Below, in pieces: positions 25,052 to 34,492 of a DNA stretch of 64,000 bases. This DNA comes from Nocardioides sp. SYSU D00038 (lineage in GTDB: Bacteria; Actinomycetota; Actinomycetes; Propionibacteriales; Nocardioidaceae), in NCBI RefSeq assembly GCF_016924665.1, contig NZ_JAFFJT010000024.1, positions 62,001-126,000 on the forward strand, in the 5' to 3' direction. The notes under the pieces are model-generated. The model was not told where the DNA came from, did not search any database, and saw only the letters and a program-made list of their open reading frames with translations. Both the position numbers and the translations under genes were made by a program. Positions within the stretch are counted from its first letter, which is position 1. Each line of letters starts with the position of its first letter.

Positions 25052-26638
25052 ATGCGACGTACCAGGCTCGCGGCCCTCGCCCTCGCGGTGGGTGCCCTCG
25101 CCGCCGGACTGCTCGTCCCCGCCACGACCGGATCGGCCGCCACCGCGGCCGCCCCGGCCCGCCCGGCCCTGGCCGGCATCACCTGGGGACAGTGCAACGA
25201 CCCCTACCTTGTGCAGGCGGGCGCCAAGTGCGGCACCCTCGCCGTGCCGCTCGACCCGGCCGACCCGGACGGGGAGAAGATCACCCTCGCGGTCTCGCGG
25301 ATCCTGGCCGACCCCGGCGCCGGGCCCTACCGCGGCGCGATGTTCACCAACCCGGGCGGCCCCGGTGGCTCCGGGCTCTGGGTCGCCGCCCTCGGCGCGG
25401 CGGTGCCGGGCAACGTCGGCCGCACCTACGACTGGTACGGCGTCGACCCGCGCGGCGTCGGCGACAGCCGCCCCGCGCTGAGCTGCAACGGGCGCTACTT
25501 CGGGTGGGACCGTCCCTCGTACGTGCCGACCAAGGCCTCGATCACCAAGCACTGGCGGAAGAAGACCGAGCGCTACGCGCGGGCCTGCGGCCGCTCGGCC
25601 GGCAAGAAGCTGCTGCCGCACCTGCGCACCACCGACGTCGTCGCCGACTTCGAGGCGCTGCGCACCGCGATCGGCGCCGAGAAGGTCAGCTTCTACGGCT
25701 TCTCCTACGGCACCTACATCGCGCAGGTCTACGCCACGCTCCACCCCGACCGGCTCGACAAGGTGGTGATGGACGGCGTGATCGACGCCAAGCAGGTCTT
25801 CTACCGCTCCAACCTCAAGCAGGACAAGGCGTTCGAGAAGGCGCTGACCAAGTTCTTCGGCTGGGTGGGTCGCCACCACAAGACCTACCAGCTGGGCCGG
25901 TCGGCCCGCGCCGTGCGCGGCGAGTTCGAGCGGCTCAAGCGCCGTCTCGACCGGCGCCCCGCCGGCGGCAAGGTCGGCCCGAGCGAGCTGACCGACGCGC
26001 TGCTGCCGGCCGGCTACACCGTGGGCGCGTGGCCGACGGTCGCCACGGCGTTCTCCGCGCTGGCCAACAAGGGCAACGCCTCGCTGGTCAAGCAGCTCTA
26101 CCGCAGCAGCAACCCGGTCGGGAAGGGCGCCGACAACGGCTACGCCGTCTACCTCGGCACCGAGTGCACGGACGCGCCGTGGCCGCGGAAGTGGCGGACC
26201 TGGGCCAAGGACAACTGGCGGGTGCACCGCTCGGCGCCGTACCTCACGTGGAGCAACGCCTGGTTCAACGCGCCGTGCCGGACCTGGCCGGTCAAGGCCG
26301 GCCCGCGGGTGCAGGTGACCCGCACCTTCGACCGGCCGGTGCTGCTCGTGAGCGAGACCTTCGACGGCGCCACGCCGTACGCCGGGGCACTGGCCACCCG
26401 TCGCCTGTTCAAGAAGGCCGCGCTCGTCGAGGGCCGCAACGGCACCACGCACTCCTCCTCGCTCAGCGGCGTGGCCTGCGTGGACGACACGGTCGCGGCG
26501 TACCTGCGCACCGGCGCGGTGCCGGCCCGTCGCACCGGCAACCGTTCCGACAAGGTCTGCCCCAAGCTGGCCGCCCCCAAGCCGTCGTCGGGCAAGCTCG
26601 CGCTGCTCGACCGGCTTCGCCTGGAGGCGTTCCGCTGA
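25052..26638 (+). CDS. Secreted S33-family alpha/beta hydrolase (tripeptidyl aminopeptidase-like)
   Basis: The 528-residue precursor starts at ATG 25052 with GGAAGGA upstream. A Sec signal peptide (residues 1-36, LAALALAVGALAAGLLVPA) precedes the hydrolase. It has the oxyanion loop NPGGPGGSG and VDPRGVGDS. The nucleophile is in GFSYGTYIAQVYA, and the Asp is in VSETFDGATPY. The catalytic His is in NGTTHSSSL. The C-terminal TAP-like domain supplies the last two. These features match Streptomyces tripeptidyl aminopeptidases and related exported proteases. Six Cys suggest disulfides. It is followed by a strong hairpin. Confidence 0.9.
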   Translation: MRRTRLAALALAVGALAAGLLVPATTGSAATAAAPARPALAGITWGQCNDPYLVQAGAKCGTLAVPLDPADPDGEKITLAVSRILADPGAGPYRGAMFTNPGGPGGSGLWVAALGAAVPGNVGRTYDWYGVDPRGVGDSRPALSCNGRYFGWDRPSYVPTKASITKHWRKKTERYARACGRSAGKKLLPHLRTTDVVADFEALRTAIGAEKVSFYGFSYGTYIAQVYATLHPDRLDKVVMDGVIDAKQVFYRSNLKQDKAFEKALTKFFGWVGRHHKTYQLGRSARAVRGEFERLKRRLDRRPAGGKVGPSELTDALLPAGYTVGAWPTVATAFSALANKGNASLVKQLYRSSNPVGKGADNGYAVYLGTECTDAPWPRKWRTWAKDNWRVHRSAPYLTWSNAWFNAPCRTWPVKAGPRVQVTRTFDRPVLLVSETFDGATPYAGALATRRLFKKAALVEGRNGTTHSSSLSGVACVDDTVAAYLRTGAVPARRTGNRSDKVCPKLAAPKPSSGKLALLDRLRLEAFR

Positions 26639-26657
26639 CGGGCTGATCGTCGTCCGA

Positions 26658-26691
26658 CGACCCCGTCACCCGAGTCCGGGTGGCGGGGTCG
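26658..26691 (+). terminator. Terminator hairpin after the peptidase gene
   Basis: CGACCCCGTCACCCG and CGGGTGGCGGGGTCG form a 15-bp stem with one mismatch (a G-T pair in RNA) and a 4-base loop, 19 bases after the stop codon. Confidence 0.75.
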
Positions 26692-26716
26692 TTGCGTGGG
26701 TGGCTGACTGGGACGT

Positions 26717-26794
26717 GAACCACGCAAAGGCGTGGTTCGTGCTGATGGGGCGGCCGGCGGATCGGCCTGAACGGCGCCCTTGCGTGGTTCGTGC
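26717..26794. repeat. Hairpin repeat copies 1 and 2
   Basis: Copy 1 (26717-26742) has perfect 9-bp arms GAACCACGC and GCGTGGTTC around AAAG. Copy 2 (26769-26794) pairs the left arm type GAACGGCGC with the right arm type GCGTGGTTC and so is imperfect. Both end GTTCGTGC. The start-to-start distance is 52 bases. Confidence 0.85.
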
Positions 26795-26976
26795 GGCTGG
26801 GGGCGCCCTCGATCGAGGTGCGGGGACGGCCGCGCGTAGCAGGCTGAGCCTCGGCGTCACGGGTTCGCTTCGCCGCTGCGCGCCCTTGACCCCGAGCCTC
26901 GCTCGGCCTGCCGGCCCGGCGCGCTGCCGGCACGGACTCCGCCCGCGCCGCCGCTGTGGCGGCCGCCAATCTGCCA

Positions 26977-27149
26977 GAACTACACAATCGAGCTGTTCGT
27001 GCAGCTTGAGGGGGCGATCCGAGTACGAACGGCGCCTTTGCGCCGTTCGTGCGAATCGAGGGCGCTATCCGAGGGACGAACCGCGCCTGTGCGCTGTTCG
27101 TGCCGACGGCCGGACGCGAATCGACCCGAACAGCTCGATCGAGGAGTTC
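26977..27149. repeat. Hairpin repeat copies 3 to 6
   Basis: Copies 3 (26977-27002), 4 (27027-27052) and 5 (27078-27103) are 26 bases each with 50-51-base periodicity; copy 6 (27124-27149) is inverted. Copy 4 has perfect 9-bp arms GAACGGCGC/GCGCCGTTC. The ~25-base spacers after copies 3 and 4 are themselves similar (GAGGGGGCGATCCGAG and GAGGGCGCTATCCGAG). All copies keep GAAC at one end and GTTC at the other. Confidence 0.85.
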
Positions 27150-27239
27150 CGGCTGTCGCACGCCGTCCGCACCACCGACCGGCCGCCGCAACGACCAGGA
27201 AGTGGTGCGGACGACGTGTTACACGCGGTCCGTGGCGCC

Positions 27240-28592
27240 TCAGACCTCGGGCACCCCGGCGAGGGCGGAGGCGAGGTCGGCGTCGGAGAGCGGGTCGTCC
27301 TCGAGGCGGCCCCCGAGGAACGCGTCGTAGGCGCCGAGCTCGAGCAGGCCGTGGCCGGAGAGGCCGATCACGATCACCTTCTCCTCGCCGCTGTCGCGGG
27401 CGGCGAGGGCCTCGCGGCGGGCCTGGGCGAGGGCGTGCGACGACTCGGGGGCGGCGACGATGCCCTGGGTGCGCGCGAACTCCAGGCCGGCCTCGAAGCA
27501 CTCGGTCTGGTCGAGGGCGGTGGCGTCGATCAGCCCCTCGTGCACGGCGTGCGAGACCAGCGGCGCCATGCCGTGGTAGCGCAGCCCGCCGGCGTGGATC
27601 GGCGAGGGCACGAAGTCGTGGCCGAGCGTGTACATCTTCATCAGCGGCGTCAGGCCGGCGGTGTCGCCGAAGTCGTAGCGGTACTCGCCGCGGGTCAGCG
27701 TCGGGCACGAGCTGGGCTCGACCGCCAGGATCCGCGGGTCCTGGGTGCCGGCGAGCTTCTCGCGCAGGAACGGGAAGGCCAGCCCGGCGAAGTTCGACCC
27801 GCCGCCCGCGCACCCGACGACCAGGTCGACCGCCGACTCACCGGCCTTGGCGAGCTGGCGCAGCGTCTCCTCGCCGATCACGGTCTGGTGCAGCAGCACG
27901 TGGTTGAGCACCGAGCCGAGAGCGTACTTCGTGTCCTCGGCCTGGGCGGCGACCTCGACGGCCTCGGAGATCGCGATGCCGAGCGAGCCGGAGTGGTCCT
28001 CGGGGAACGCCTTGCCCGACTCGGTGAGCCGGCTGGGCGAGCGGTGCACGGTGCCGCCGAAGACCTCGATCAGCGTGCGCCGCTGGGGCTTGGTGTCGAA
28101 CGACGCCCCCACCTGCCACACCTCGCACTGCACGTCGAACAGCGCGGCGGCGTACGACAGCGCGGTGCCCCACTGGCCGGCGCCGGTCTCGGTGGTCAGG
28201 CGGGTGATCCCGTGCAGCGAGTTGTAGTAGACCTGCGGGACCGCGGTGTTGGTCTTGTGCGACCCGGCGGGCGAGACGCCCTCGTACTTGTAGTAGATCC
28301 GGGCCGGGGTGCCGAGCCGCTGCTCCCAGCGGCGGGCGCGGAAGAGCGGGCTGGGCCGGTACTGGCGGTAGACCTCCCGCACCGGGTCGGGGATCTCGAC
28401 GTACCGCTCGGTCGTGACCTCCTGCATGATCAGCTCGATCGGGAACAGCGGGCCGAGGTCGTCGGGCCCGACCGGCTCGCGGGTGCCGGGGTGCAGCGGG
28501 GGCGGGGGTGGCGTCGGCAGGTCGGCCACGACGTTGTACCAGTGGGTGACCTGCTCGGACTCGTCGAGGGTGAACATCACCTGATCGCTCAT
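27240..28592 (-). CDS. TrpB-like PLP-dependent enzyme (TrpB2 type)
   Basis: The 450-residue protein has the PLP Lys113 in AGSHKTNTA. The glycine-rich phosphate loop is in [12 protein letters not shown], and the ETGAGQWG loop carries the catalytic Glu. Later conserved pieces are [13 protein letters not shown] and [10 protein letters not shown]. The ~40-residue N-terminal extension ([11 protein letters not shown]) and length of 450 mark the TrpB2 subfamily and not the 400-residue TrpB1 encoded with trpA. Such enzymes join indole and serine, or act on related substrates, without TrpA. No trp genes are adjacent. A TAGCCT six bases upstream of the ATG suggests leaderless expression. Confidence 0.9.
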   Translation of the reverse strand: MSDQVMFTLDESEQVTHWYNVVADLPTPPPPPLHPGTREPVGPDDLGPLFPIELIMQEVTTERYVEIPDPVREVYRQYRPSPLFRARRWEQRLGTPARIYYKYEGVSPAGSHKTNTAVPQVYYNSLHGITRLTTETGAGQWGTALSYAAALFDVQCEVWQVGASFDTKPQRRTLIEVFGGTVHRSPSRLTESGKAFPEDHSGSLGIAISEAVEVAAQAEDTKYALGSVLNHVLLHQTVIGEETLRQLAKAGESAVDLVVGCAGGGSNFAGLAFPFLREKLAGTQDPRILAVEPSSCPTLTRGEYRYDFGDTAGLTPLMKMYTLGHDFVPSPIHAGGLRYHGMAPLVSHAVHEGLIDATALDQTECFEAGLEFARTQGIVAAPESSHALAQARREALAARDSGEEKVIVIGLSGHGLLELGAYDAFLGGRLEDDPLSDADLASALAGVPEV

Positions 28593-28664
28593 GGGCGCAG
28601 GCTAGTGACGCGGGAGACCGGTCGGCAGTCCCCGTCTCGCCGCCGAGCCGCCACGCAGGCGGAC

Positions 28665-30314
28665 TCAGGGCGCGAGCGTCCCGAGGTCCTCGGCGTCGAC
28701 GATCCGGTAGGCGTACCCCTGCTCGGCCAGGAACCGCTGCCGGTTCTGGGCGAACTCCGCGTCGACGGTGTCGCGCGAGACGATCGTGTAGAAGCGCGCG
28801 ACCTTGCCGCCCTCGCCGGGGCGGAGCAGGCGGCCGAGGCGCTGGGCCTCCTCCTGGCGCGACCCGAACGAGCCGGAGACCTGGATGGCGACCTCGGCCG
28901 AGGGCAGGTCGATGGAGAAGTTCGCGACCTTCGAGACCACCAGCAGCCCCAGCTCGCCGGAGCGGAACGCCTCGAAGAGCCGCTGCCGCTCCGCCACCGA
29001 GGTGTCGCCCTTGATCACGGGGGCGTCGAGGGCGGCCGAGAGCTCGTCGAGCTGGTCGAGGTACTGACCGATCACCAGCGTCGGGCGGCCGGCGTGCCGC
29101 GCGACCAGGTCGCGCACCACGTCGACCTTGTGGTGGGTGCAGGCCGCGAGCCGGTAGCGCTCCTCGGGCTCCGCGGTCGCGTAGACCAGCCGCTCGGACG
29201 CCGGCAGCGTGACCCTCACCTCCACGCAGTCGGCCGGCGCGATCCAGCCCTGCGCCTCGATGTCCTTCCACGGCGCGTCGTAGCGCTTCGGCCCGATCAG
29301 CGAGAACACGTCGCCCTCGCGGCCGTCCTCGCGCACCAGGGTGGCGGTCAGCCCGATCCGGCGGCGGGCCTGGAGGTCCGCGGTCATCCGGAAGATCGGC
29401 GCGGGCAGCAGGTGTACCTCGTCGTAGACGATCAGGCCCCAGTCACGGGCGTCGAGCAGCTCGAGGTGGGGGTAGACGCCCTTCCGCTTCGTGGTCAGCA
29501 CCTGGTACGTCGCGATCGTGACCGGCCGGACCTCCTTGACCGCCCCGGAGTACTCCCCGATCTCCTCCGCGGTCAGCGAGGTGCGCCGGACCAGCTCGTC
29601 CTTCCACTGCCGGGCCGAGACGGTGTTGGTCACGAGGATCAGCGTGGTGGCCTTGGCCTCCGCCATCGCCGCCGCGCCCACCAGCGTCTTGCCGGCGCCG
29701 CACGGCAGCACGACGACGCCGGAGCCGCCGTGCCAGAACGACTCCGCCGCCTCGCGCTGGTAGTCGCGCAGGGTCCAGTCGGCCTGGTCGAGCTCGATGG
29801 GGTGCGACTCGCCGTCGACGTAGCCCGCGAAGTCCTCGGCCGGCCAGCCCAGCTTGAGCAGCGCCTGCTTGAGGTTGCCGCGCTCGGAGCCGTGCACCAC
29901 GACGCTGTCGTCGTCGATACGGGCGCCGAGCATGCCCTGCACCTTCTTGGCGCGCAGCACCTCCTCGAGCACCGGCCGGTCGGTCGAGGAGAGCACCAGC
30001 CCGTGGGTGGGGTGCTTCTCCAGCCGCAGCCGCCCGTAGCGGGCCATCGTCTCGGCGACGTCGACCAGCAGCGCGTGCGGCACCGCGTAGCGGCTGTACT
30101 CAAGGAGCGTGTCGACCACCTGCTCCGCGTCGTGGCCGGCGGCCCGCGCGTTCCACAGCCCGAGCGGCGTGAGCCGGTAGGTGTGGATGTGCTCGGGACT
30201 GCGCTCCAGCTCGGCGAAGGGGGCGATCGCCTTGCGGCAGTCGGCCGCGCGCTCGTGGTCGATCTCCAGCAGCAACGTCTTGTCGGACTGGACGATCAGG
30301 GGTCCGTCGTTCAT
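28665..30314 (-). CDS. DNA repair helicase of the XPB family
   Basis: The 549-residue protein has the XPB layout: an N-terminal damage-recognition-like domain (about 1-175), then helicase domain 1 with Walker A PCGAGKT (204-210), DEVH (298-301) and GLTATLVREDG, then helicase domain 2 with SKVANFSIDLPSAEVAIQ in parts and EEAQRLGRLLRP. XPB unwinds DNA 3' to 5' in eukaryotic nucleotide excision repair; actinobacterial versions are ATP-dependent helicases of less clear role. The helicase-associated gene at 31325-33607 on the same strand is its usual genomic partner (Rv0861c/Rv0862c in M. tuberculosis, from memory). TAGGCT precedes the ATG by seven bases. Confidence 0.95.
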   Translation of the reverse strand: MNDGPLIVQSDKTLLLEIDHERAADCRKAIAPFAELERSPEHIHTYRLTPLGLWNARAAGHDAEQVVDTLLEYSRYAVPHALLVDVAETMARYGRLRLEKHPTHGLVLSSTDRPVLEEVLRAKKVQGMLGARIDDDSVVVHGSERGNLKQALLKLGWPAEDFAGYVDGESHPIELDQADWTLRDYQREAAESFWHGGSGVVVLPCGAGKTLVGAAAMAEAKATTLILVTNTVSARQWKDELVRRTSLTAEEIGEYSGAVKEVRPVTIATYQVLTTKRKGVYPHLELLDARDWGLIVYDEVHLLPAPIFRMTADLQARRRIGLTATLVREDGREGDVFSLIGPKRYDAPWKDIEAQGWIAPADCVEVRVTLPASERLVYATAEPEERYRLAACTHHKVDVVRDLVARHAGRPTLVIGQYLDQLDELSAALDAPVIKGDTSVAERQRLFEAFRSGELGLLVVSKVANFSIDLPSAEVAIQVSGSFGSRQEEAQRLGRLLRPGEGGKVARFYTIVSRDTVDAEFAQNRQRFLAEQGYAYRIVDAEDLGTLAP

Positions 30315-30324
30315 CCCCTCCAGC

Positions 30325-30744
30325 CTACGGACCGGTGGAGGACCGGTAGAGGCAGAACGGGTGGCCGTCGGGGTCGAGCAGCACCCGCACGTCGTCCTGG
30401 GGCTGGTACGACGCCGGCTCGGCGCCCAGCGCCACCGCGTCGGCGACGGCCGCGTCGAGGTCGTCGACCTCGAGGTCGAGGTGCAGCTGCATCGTGGGCC
30501 GCCCGGGCGCCGACGGCCACACCGGCGGCTCGTGCCGCTCGTCGAGCTGGCAGGCGAGGTAGGCGACGCCGTCGGGCGGGCGCACCGTCACCCAGGCGTC
30601 CTCCTCGGTGCCGATCCGCCAGTCGAGCAGCTCGGCGTAGAAGCGGGCCAGTCGGTGCGGGTCTCGGCTGTCGAGCACCACGCCCCAGTAGTCGGTGCGC
30701 CGGTCGCGGTCGGGCTGGTCGTGCTGGGAGGTGCGGCCGCGCAT
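30325..30744 (-). CDS. VOC family (glyoxalase/bleomycin resistance-like) protein
   Basis: The 139-residue protein has one pair of beta-alpha-beta-beta-beta modules. It starts WGVVLDSRDPHRLARFYAEL, continues MQLHLDLEVDDLDAAVADA and ends RVLLDPDGHPFCLY, the normal VOC pattern. Metal ligands could be the two His in the second module and a Glu or Asp. It may be an isomerase, dioxygenase-like or binding protein; the substrate is unknown. Its -10 TAGACT (30751-30756) overlaps the TAG stop of the CGNR gene upstream. Confidence 0.85.
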   Translation of the reverse strand: MRGRTSQHDQPDRDRRTDYWGVVLDSRDPHRLARFYAELLDWRIGTEEDAWVTVRPPDGVAYLACQLDERHEPPVWPSAPGRPTMQLHLDLEVDDLDAAVADAVALGAEPASYQPQDDVRVLLDPDGHPFCLYRSSTGP

Positions 30745-30753
30745 CCGGCGAGT

Positions 30754-31314
30754 CTAGGCGCGCGCGCCGGGGGAGGGGGAGGGCGACGGCGCCGGGACGG
30801 CGGCCCGCTTGCGCGCCCGGTGGGCGGCGACGTTGGCGCGCGAGGAGCACCGCTCGGAGCAGTAGCGGCGCGAGGCGTTGGGCGAGGTGTCGACGAAGAC
30901 CCGGGTGCAGGGCACGGCGGCGCAGACGCCGAGGCGGCCGGGGCCGAGCTCGCAGACCAGCGTGGCCAGGCCGAGCAGCGACTCGCCCGTGAGCAGCTCG
31001 CCCACCGAGGCGTGCCGCGAGGCGACGTGGAGGTGGAGGTCGTCGGGATCGGTGGTCGAGATCTGTGGGGTGACGGGGTAGGTCACCAGCAGCGCGTTGA
31101 GGGTGTCGACGACCCGGCGGGTGTCACCGTCCCGGGCCGCTGCGAAGACCGGGCGCAGCTCGCGCTGGAGCCGGCGCACCAGCATGCAGTCGCGGTCGGT
31201 GACCTGCCCGGCGAGCCACGGCCGTCCGGCCAGCACGGCGCGCAGGTCGGCGACCTCGCCCACCTCGGCGTTGAGCAGGTCGGCGGCCGTCTCGGCGTAC
31301 CCGCGCACGTCCAC
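30754..31314 (-). CDS. CGNR zinc-finger (ABATE domain) protein
   Basis: The 186-residue protein starts at GTG 31314, seven bases after a TAGACT. The first ~125 residues are the ABATE ligand-binding-like region (YAETAADLLNAEVGEVADLR, HLHVASRHASVGELL). The C-terminal zinc finger has Cys in CAAVPC and YCSERCSSRANVAAHRARKR, the CGNR motif with SSRAN in place of CGNRV. These proteins are presumed DNA-binding transcription factors. The tail is Pro/Ser rich. The neighbouring VOC gene downstream is a possible target. Confidence 0.87.
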   Translation of the reverse strand: MDVRGYAETAADLLNAEVGEVADLRAVLAGRPWLAGQVTDRDCMLVRRLQRELRPVFAAARDGDTRRVVDTLNALLVTYPVTPQISTTDPDDLHLHVASRHASVGELLTGESLLGLATLVCELGPGRLGVCAAVPCTRVFVDTSPNASRRYCSERCSSRANVAAHRARKRAAVPAPSPSPSPGARA

Positions 31315-31324
31315 GCCGGGGAGT

Positions 31325-33607
31325 CTACGAAGCAGCCCCGTCGTCGATCGGGCGCACGAGCCCGATCCGGTGCACGGCGAAGGTGCGCTCCTCGCCGGTG
31401 CGGTGGTCGCGGGCGGTGAGCACCCCGCCCTCCACCGACCTGGGGTCGACGACCCGCTCGCTGCGCACGCCGTGGTTGTCGACGTAGCCGATCAGCACGG
31501 TGGCGCCCACCTCGACGGCCTCGCGCAGCGCCGCCAGCGACCCCGACGGCGTCAGCGCCGTCGACGACGCCGGCCGGTGCGAGGCGGCGACGTCGCCGGC
31601 GCGCACGGCGGCCACGACCTGCTGCACCCTGGCGGCGTCGCGTGCCGACCGCAGTCCGGCACCGCGGCGGTCGCGGGGCGTGCGGGCCCGCACCACGTCG
31701 CGGCGGGCCACGTGCACGCTGCCGTCGGCGCCCTCGACCACCGGGGCGGCGCCGAGCTCGCGGAGCCGGGGGAGCAGCACGTCGAGGGGCGTGGTGCTGA
31801 TGACGACGGTGGGCGCGATCCGCCGCAGCCCCAGCGAGGCGGCCCTGGGGTGGTGGAGCAGCTCGGTGAGCGCGGACTCGTCGTCGGCGCGCAGGAACGC
31901 CTCGGCGTGGCCGACCCGCACCGTGCCGAAGGTCCGCACGGTGTCGTCGACGAGGTAGGTGAGCGGCTGCGGCACGGGGGTGCGCGACACCGAGCCGAGG
32001 AACGCGTGCAGCTCGGCCGCCGACCAGCCCACGTCGAGGGCGCGCCGCACCGAGCCGGAGGTGAACCGGTAGACCGTCGCCCCGCCCCGGGACTCCACGT
32101 CGGCCACCAGCTGCAGCTGCCGGGCCAGCGCGGTCTCCAGGGGACCGGGGGCCACCGCGGTGAGGTCGGCCTGGAGCAGCACGTGGTCGACCGGCGCCGG
32201 CAGCAGGTCGGCCAGCGCGGCCGAGGCGCCGGCCGGGTCGCCGTCGAGCAGCGGCCCGGCGTACGACGCCACGCCGCCCAGCCCGGTCACGCCCAGGGTC
32301 GCCGCCTCGGCGACCGTCCAGGCGACCTGGTCGGCGCGGGTGCGCGGTCGACGCGGCCGCTGCCAGGTGAGCAGCGCCACCAGCGACGGCAGGCCGGTGC
32401 CGGCGGCGAGCACCTGCCCGGCCGGCAGCGCCGCGAGCGCGGCCAGCGTCATCCGTCGGGTCTCGGCCATGTGCACGCCGGAGAGCTCCGGCGACAGCGC
32501 GTTCCACGGCTTGCCGGCGGGGTCGCGACTGCCGACGAGCCCGGGCATCCGGGGGCTCTCGAGCCACGCGGAGACCAGCGCCGCCCAGCGCTCCTGCGAC
32601 GAGCGCGAGCTCCACTGGTCGAACTGGTCGGTGGGCGCCCAGGCGGGGTTGCCGTCGGCGTCGGCGGCGGTGGCGATGAGCCCGGCGCCCCACGCGACCT
32701 CGACCACCAGCGCCGTGGTCGCCTCGTCGAGCTGGAGGTAGCCCGCCGCGGCCCGCAGCTCGCGCACCCCCAGGCCGCCGCTGCGCAGCGCCGAGGGGGG
32801 CGTGGTGCCCCAGTGGTCGAGCAGCAGCTCCACCCGCCGCACCAGCTCGAACGCCGCGCCGGCGGCGGTGCGGTCGACGAGCGCGGCGTCGCGCTCGGTG
32901 GTCGCGACCTCGGGGACGTCGTCGACGGGCTCGGTCGTCGTGTGCCCGCCGCGCAGCGCGATGCCGACCTCGCCGGGCACCACCACCACGCTGCCGCGCG
33001 GCACCAGCAGCCGGCGGGCGAGCAGCTCCTCGGCGGGGGTCGTGGCGTCGGCCGGCAGCACGGTGTGCCGGGCCGAGCCGGTGGTGGCCTCGCCGCCGGC
33101 GTCGCAGACGTGCTCGAGCATGGCCCGGGCCGCGGGCGAGACCTCGGCGATCCGGCGGGCGGCCTCGGCGAGGGGCAGCGGGTCGGCGGAGGCGGTCTGC
33201 AGGCCGCTGCGGGCGTCGGCCGGGCCCGCCTGCAGGACGTCGGCGACACCGGTGAGCGGCCGCAGCCCCGAGGTCGACTGCCAGGCCAGGGCCAGGTCGG
33301 CGAGCCGCTCGACCGCCGCCCGGACGGCCTGCCGGTCGGCCCGCACCAGCTCCTCGAGCCGGGCGTCGGGGGTTTGACCTGCGACGACGAGGGCATCGAG
33401 TACGAAGAGCTCGAGCCGGTCCAGCTGGTCGAGCGCGCGCATCAACGAGGACCGGGTGGCGGCTCGCGAGGCCACCTGGCCGGAGTCTTGAGGGGCAGGA
33501 GTGGCGAGATCGGGACGGGCCGAGAGCAGTCGGGCGAGCCGCTCGTCGGGCCAGCCGCGCAGCTGGTCGGCGAGCGAGCGGTACCCCTGGGGCGCTCGGG
33601 CGGACAT
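31325..33607 (-). CDS. Helicase-associated (XPB/Ssl2-like) protein with C-terminal WYL-like domain
   Basis: The 760-residue protein is started at ATG 33607 ([20 protein letters not shown]), seven bases after TAGCGT; the frame upstream is antisense to the phosphatase. The N-terminal part ([34 protein letters not shown]) is the conserved start of the helicase C-domain-like family. The middle is a series of winged-helix-like repeats. [21 protein letters not shown] at the end resembles a WYL domain. There is no Walker motif. It is the partner of the XPB gene two genes downstream and probably acts with it in repair. Confidence 0.85.
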   Translation of the reverse strand: MSARAPQGYRSLADQLRGWPDERLARLLSARPDLATPAPQDSGQVASRAATRSSLMRALDQLDRLELFVLDALVVAGQTPDARLEELVRADRQAVRAAVERLADLALAWQSTSGLRPLTGVADVLQAGPADARSGLQTASADPLPLAEAARRIAEVSPAARAMLEHVCDAGGEATTGSARHTVLPADATTPAEELLARRLLVPRGSVVVVPGEVGIALRGGHTTTEPVDDVPEVATTERDAALVDRTAAGAAFELVRRVELLLDHWGTTPPSALRSGGLGVRELRAAAGYLQLDEATTALVVEVAWGAGLIATAADADGNPAWAPTDQFDQWSSRSSQERWAALVSAWLESPRMPGLVGSRDPAGKPWNALSPELSGVHMAETRRMTLAALAALPAGQVLAAGTGLPSLVALLTWQRPRRPRTRADQVAWTVAEAATLGVTGLGGVASYAGPLLDGDPAGASAALADLLPAPVDHVLLQADLTAVAPGPLETALARQLQLVADVESRGGATVYRFTSGSVRRALDVGWSAAELHAFLGSVSRTPVPQPLTYLVDDTVRTFGTVRVGHAEAFLRADDESALTELLHHPRAASLGLRRIAPTVVISTTPLDVLLPRLRELGAAPVVEGADGSVHVARRDVVRARTPRDRRGAGLRSARDAARVQQVVAAVRAGDVAASHRPASSTALTPSGSLAALREAVEVGATVLIGYVDNHGVRSERVVDPRSVEGGVLTARDHRTGEERTFAVHRIGLVRPIDDGAAS

Positions 33608-33667
33608 CCCTCCCACGCTATCCGCCGCACCCACGGCCCCGCCCACGCGCTGCCCCCGGAGGCGACG

Positions 33668-34492
33668 TTGACCCAGGTCGAGCTCCACCACGGCGCCACC
33701 ACCGACGTCGGCCGGGTGCGCGAGCAGAACGAGGACGCCTTCCTGGTCGCGCCGCCGGTCTTCCTCGTCGCCGACGGCATGGGCGGGCACGACCGCGGCG
33801 ACGCCGCCAGCCGGATCGTGGTCGAGGAGTTCGCCGGGCTGGCGGAGTCGGGCTACGACGCCGTGGCCGCGCGCGACGCGGTGACCCGCACCCTCGACGC
33901 CTGCCAGCGGCGGCTCGAGGAGTTCATGGCCGAGGCGCGCGCCGGCGGCTCGTCCGACTTCGTCACCGCCACCACCGCCGTGGGCGCGTTCCTCGCCCAG
34001 GCCGCGGACTGCTCCCCGGTGTGGCTGGTGATGAACCTCGGCGACTCCCGTGCCTACCGGCTCCACGACCGGCGGCTCCAGCAGGTCAGCACCGACCACA
34101 GCCTGGTGCAGGACCTGGTCGAGTCCGGCGAGCTGAGTCCCGAGCAGGCCCCGCACTTCGAGGGGCGCAACGTCGTCACCCGGTCGCTCGGTGGCACCGG
34201 CCGCGGCACCGCGGACTTCCACGTGCTGCCGGTGGCCGAGGCCGAGCGGCTGCTGCTGTGCAGCGACGGCGTCAGCGGGATGATCGACGACGCCGAGATC
34301 GAGCGGATCCTCCTCGACACCGGCGATCCCCGCGACGCGGCCGACCGGCTGGTGGCGGCCGCGGTGGCGGCAGGGGGACTGGACAACGCGACCGCCGTCG
34401 TGGTCGATGTGGTGGGATTGGTCGCCGACAGCAGCTACGACTCCGAGCAGCAGCGCGCGAGTCTCGAGCAGAAACTGGGGGTCCTGCCGTGA
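33668..34492 (+). CDS. PP2C-family serine/threonine protein phosphatase
   Basis: The 274-residue protein starts at TTG 33668, chosen because GGAGG lies five bases upstream and the homologous sequence begins at once ([20 protein letters not shown]). Metal-binding aspartates are in [28 protein letters not shown] and [10 protein letters not shown], and [10 protein letters not shown] is intact, so it should be an active Mg/Mn-dependent phosphatase. No membrane helix or PASTA part is present. It overlaps the FHA gene by GTGA. A Ser/Thr kinase partner is not in the window. Confidence 0.92.
   Translation: MTQVELHHGATTDVGRVREQNEDAFLVAPPVFLVADGMGGHDRGDAASRIVVEEFAGLAESGYDAVAARDAVTRTLDACQRRLEEFMAEARAGGSSDFVTATTAVGAFLAQAADCSPVWLVMNLGDSRAYRLHDRRLQQVSTDHSLVQDLVESGELSPEQAPHFEGRNVVTRSLGGTGRGTADFHVLPVAEAERLLLCSDGVSGMIDDAEIERILLDTGDPRDAADRLVAAAVAAGGLDNATAVVVDVVGLVADSSYDSEQQRASLEQKLGVLP

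Larger units (their letters stand above)
26692..27239. other. Non-coding region between convergent genes
   Basis: I see no gene in this 550-base interval. It contains six copies of a 26-base hairpin repeat, listed separately, and a central GC-rich part (26795-26976) with nothing recognisable. A 1430-residue open frame crosses it on the + strand, but that frame is the antisense shadow of the TrpB2 and XPB genes. Confidence 0.6.

Noticed and set aside
23747-26452. 901-residue extension of SerA
   Set aside because: The upstream 500 codons are antisense to the secreted peptidase gene; SerA homology starts at GTG 24946, with a -10 seven bases before it.
26717-27149. Repeat-spacer array resembling a CRISPR
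   Set aside because: The 26-base repeats vary in their centre and the spacers after copies 3 and 4 resemble each other, the opposite of a CRISPR; copy 6 is inverted and no cas gene is near.
26700-30992. 1430-residue open frame on the + strand
   Set aside because: It is the antisense of the TrpB2 and XPB genes, Arg/Gly/Ala rich without domains; long shadow frames are expected at this GC content.
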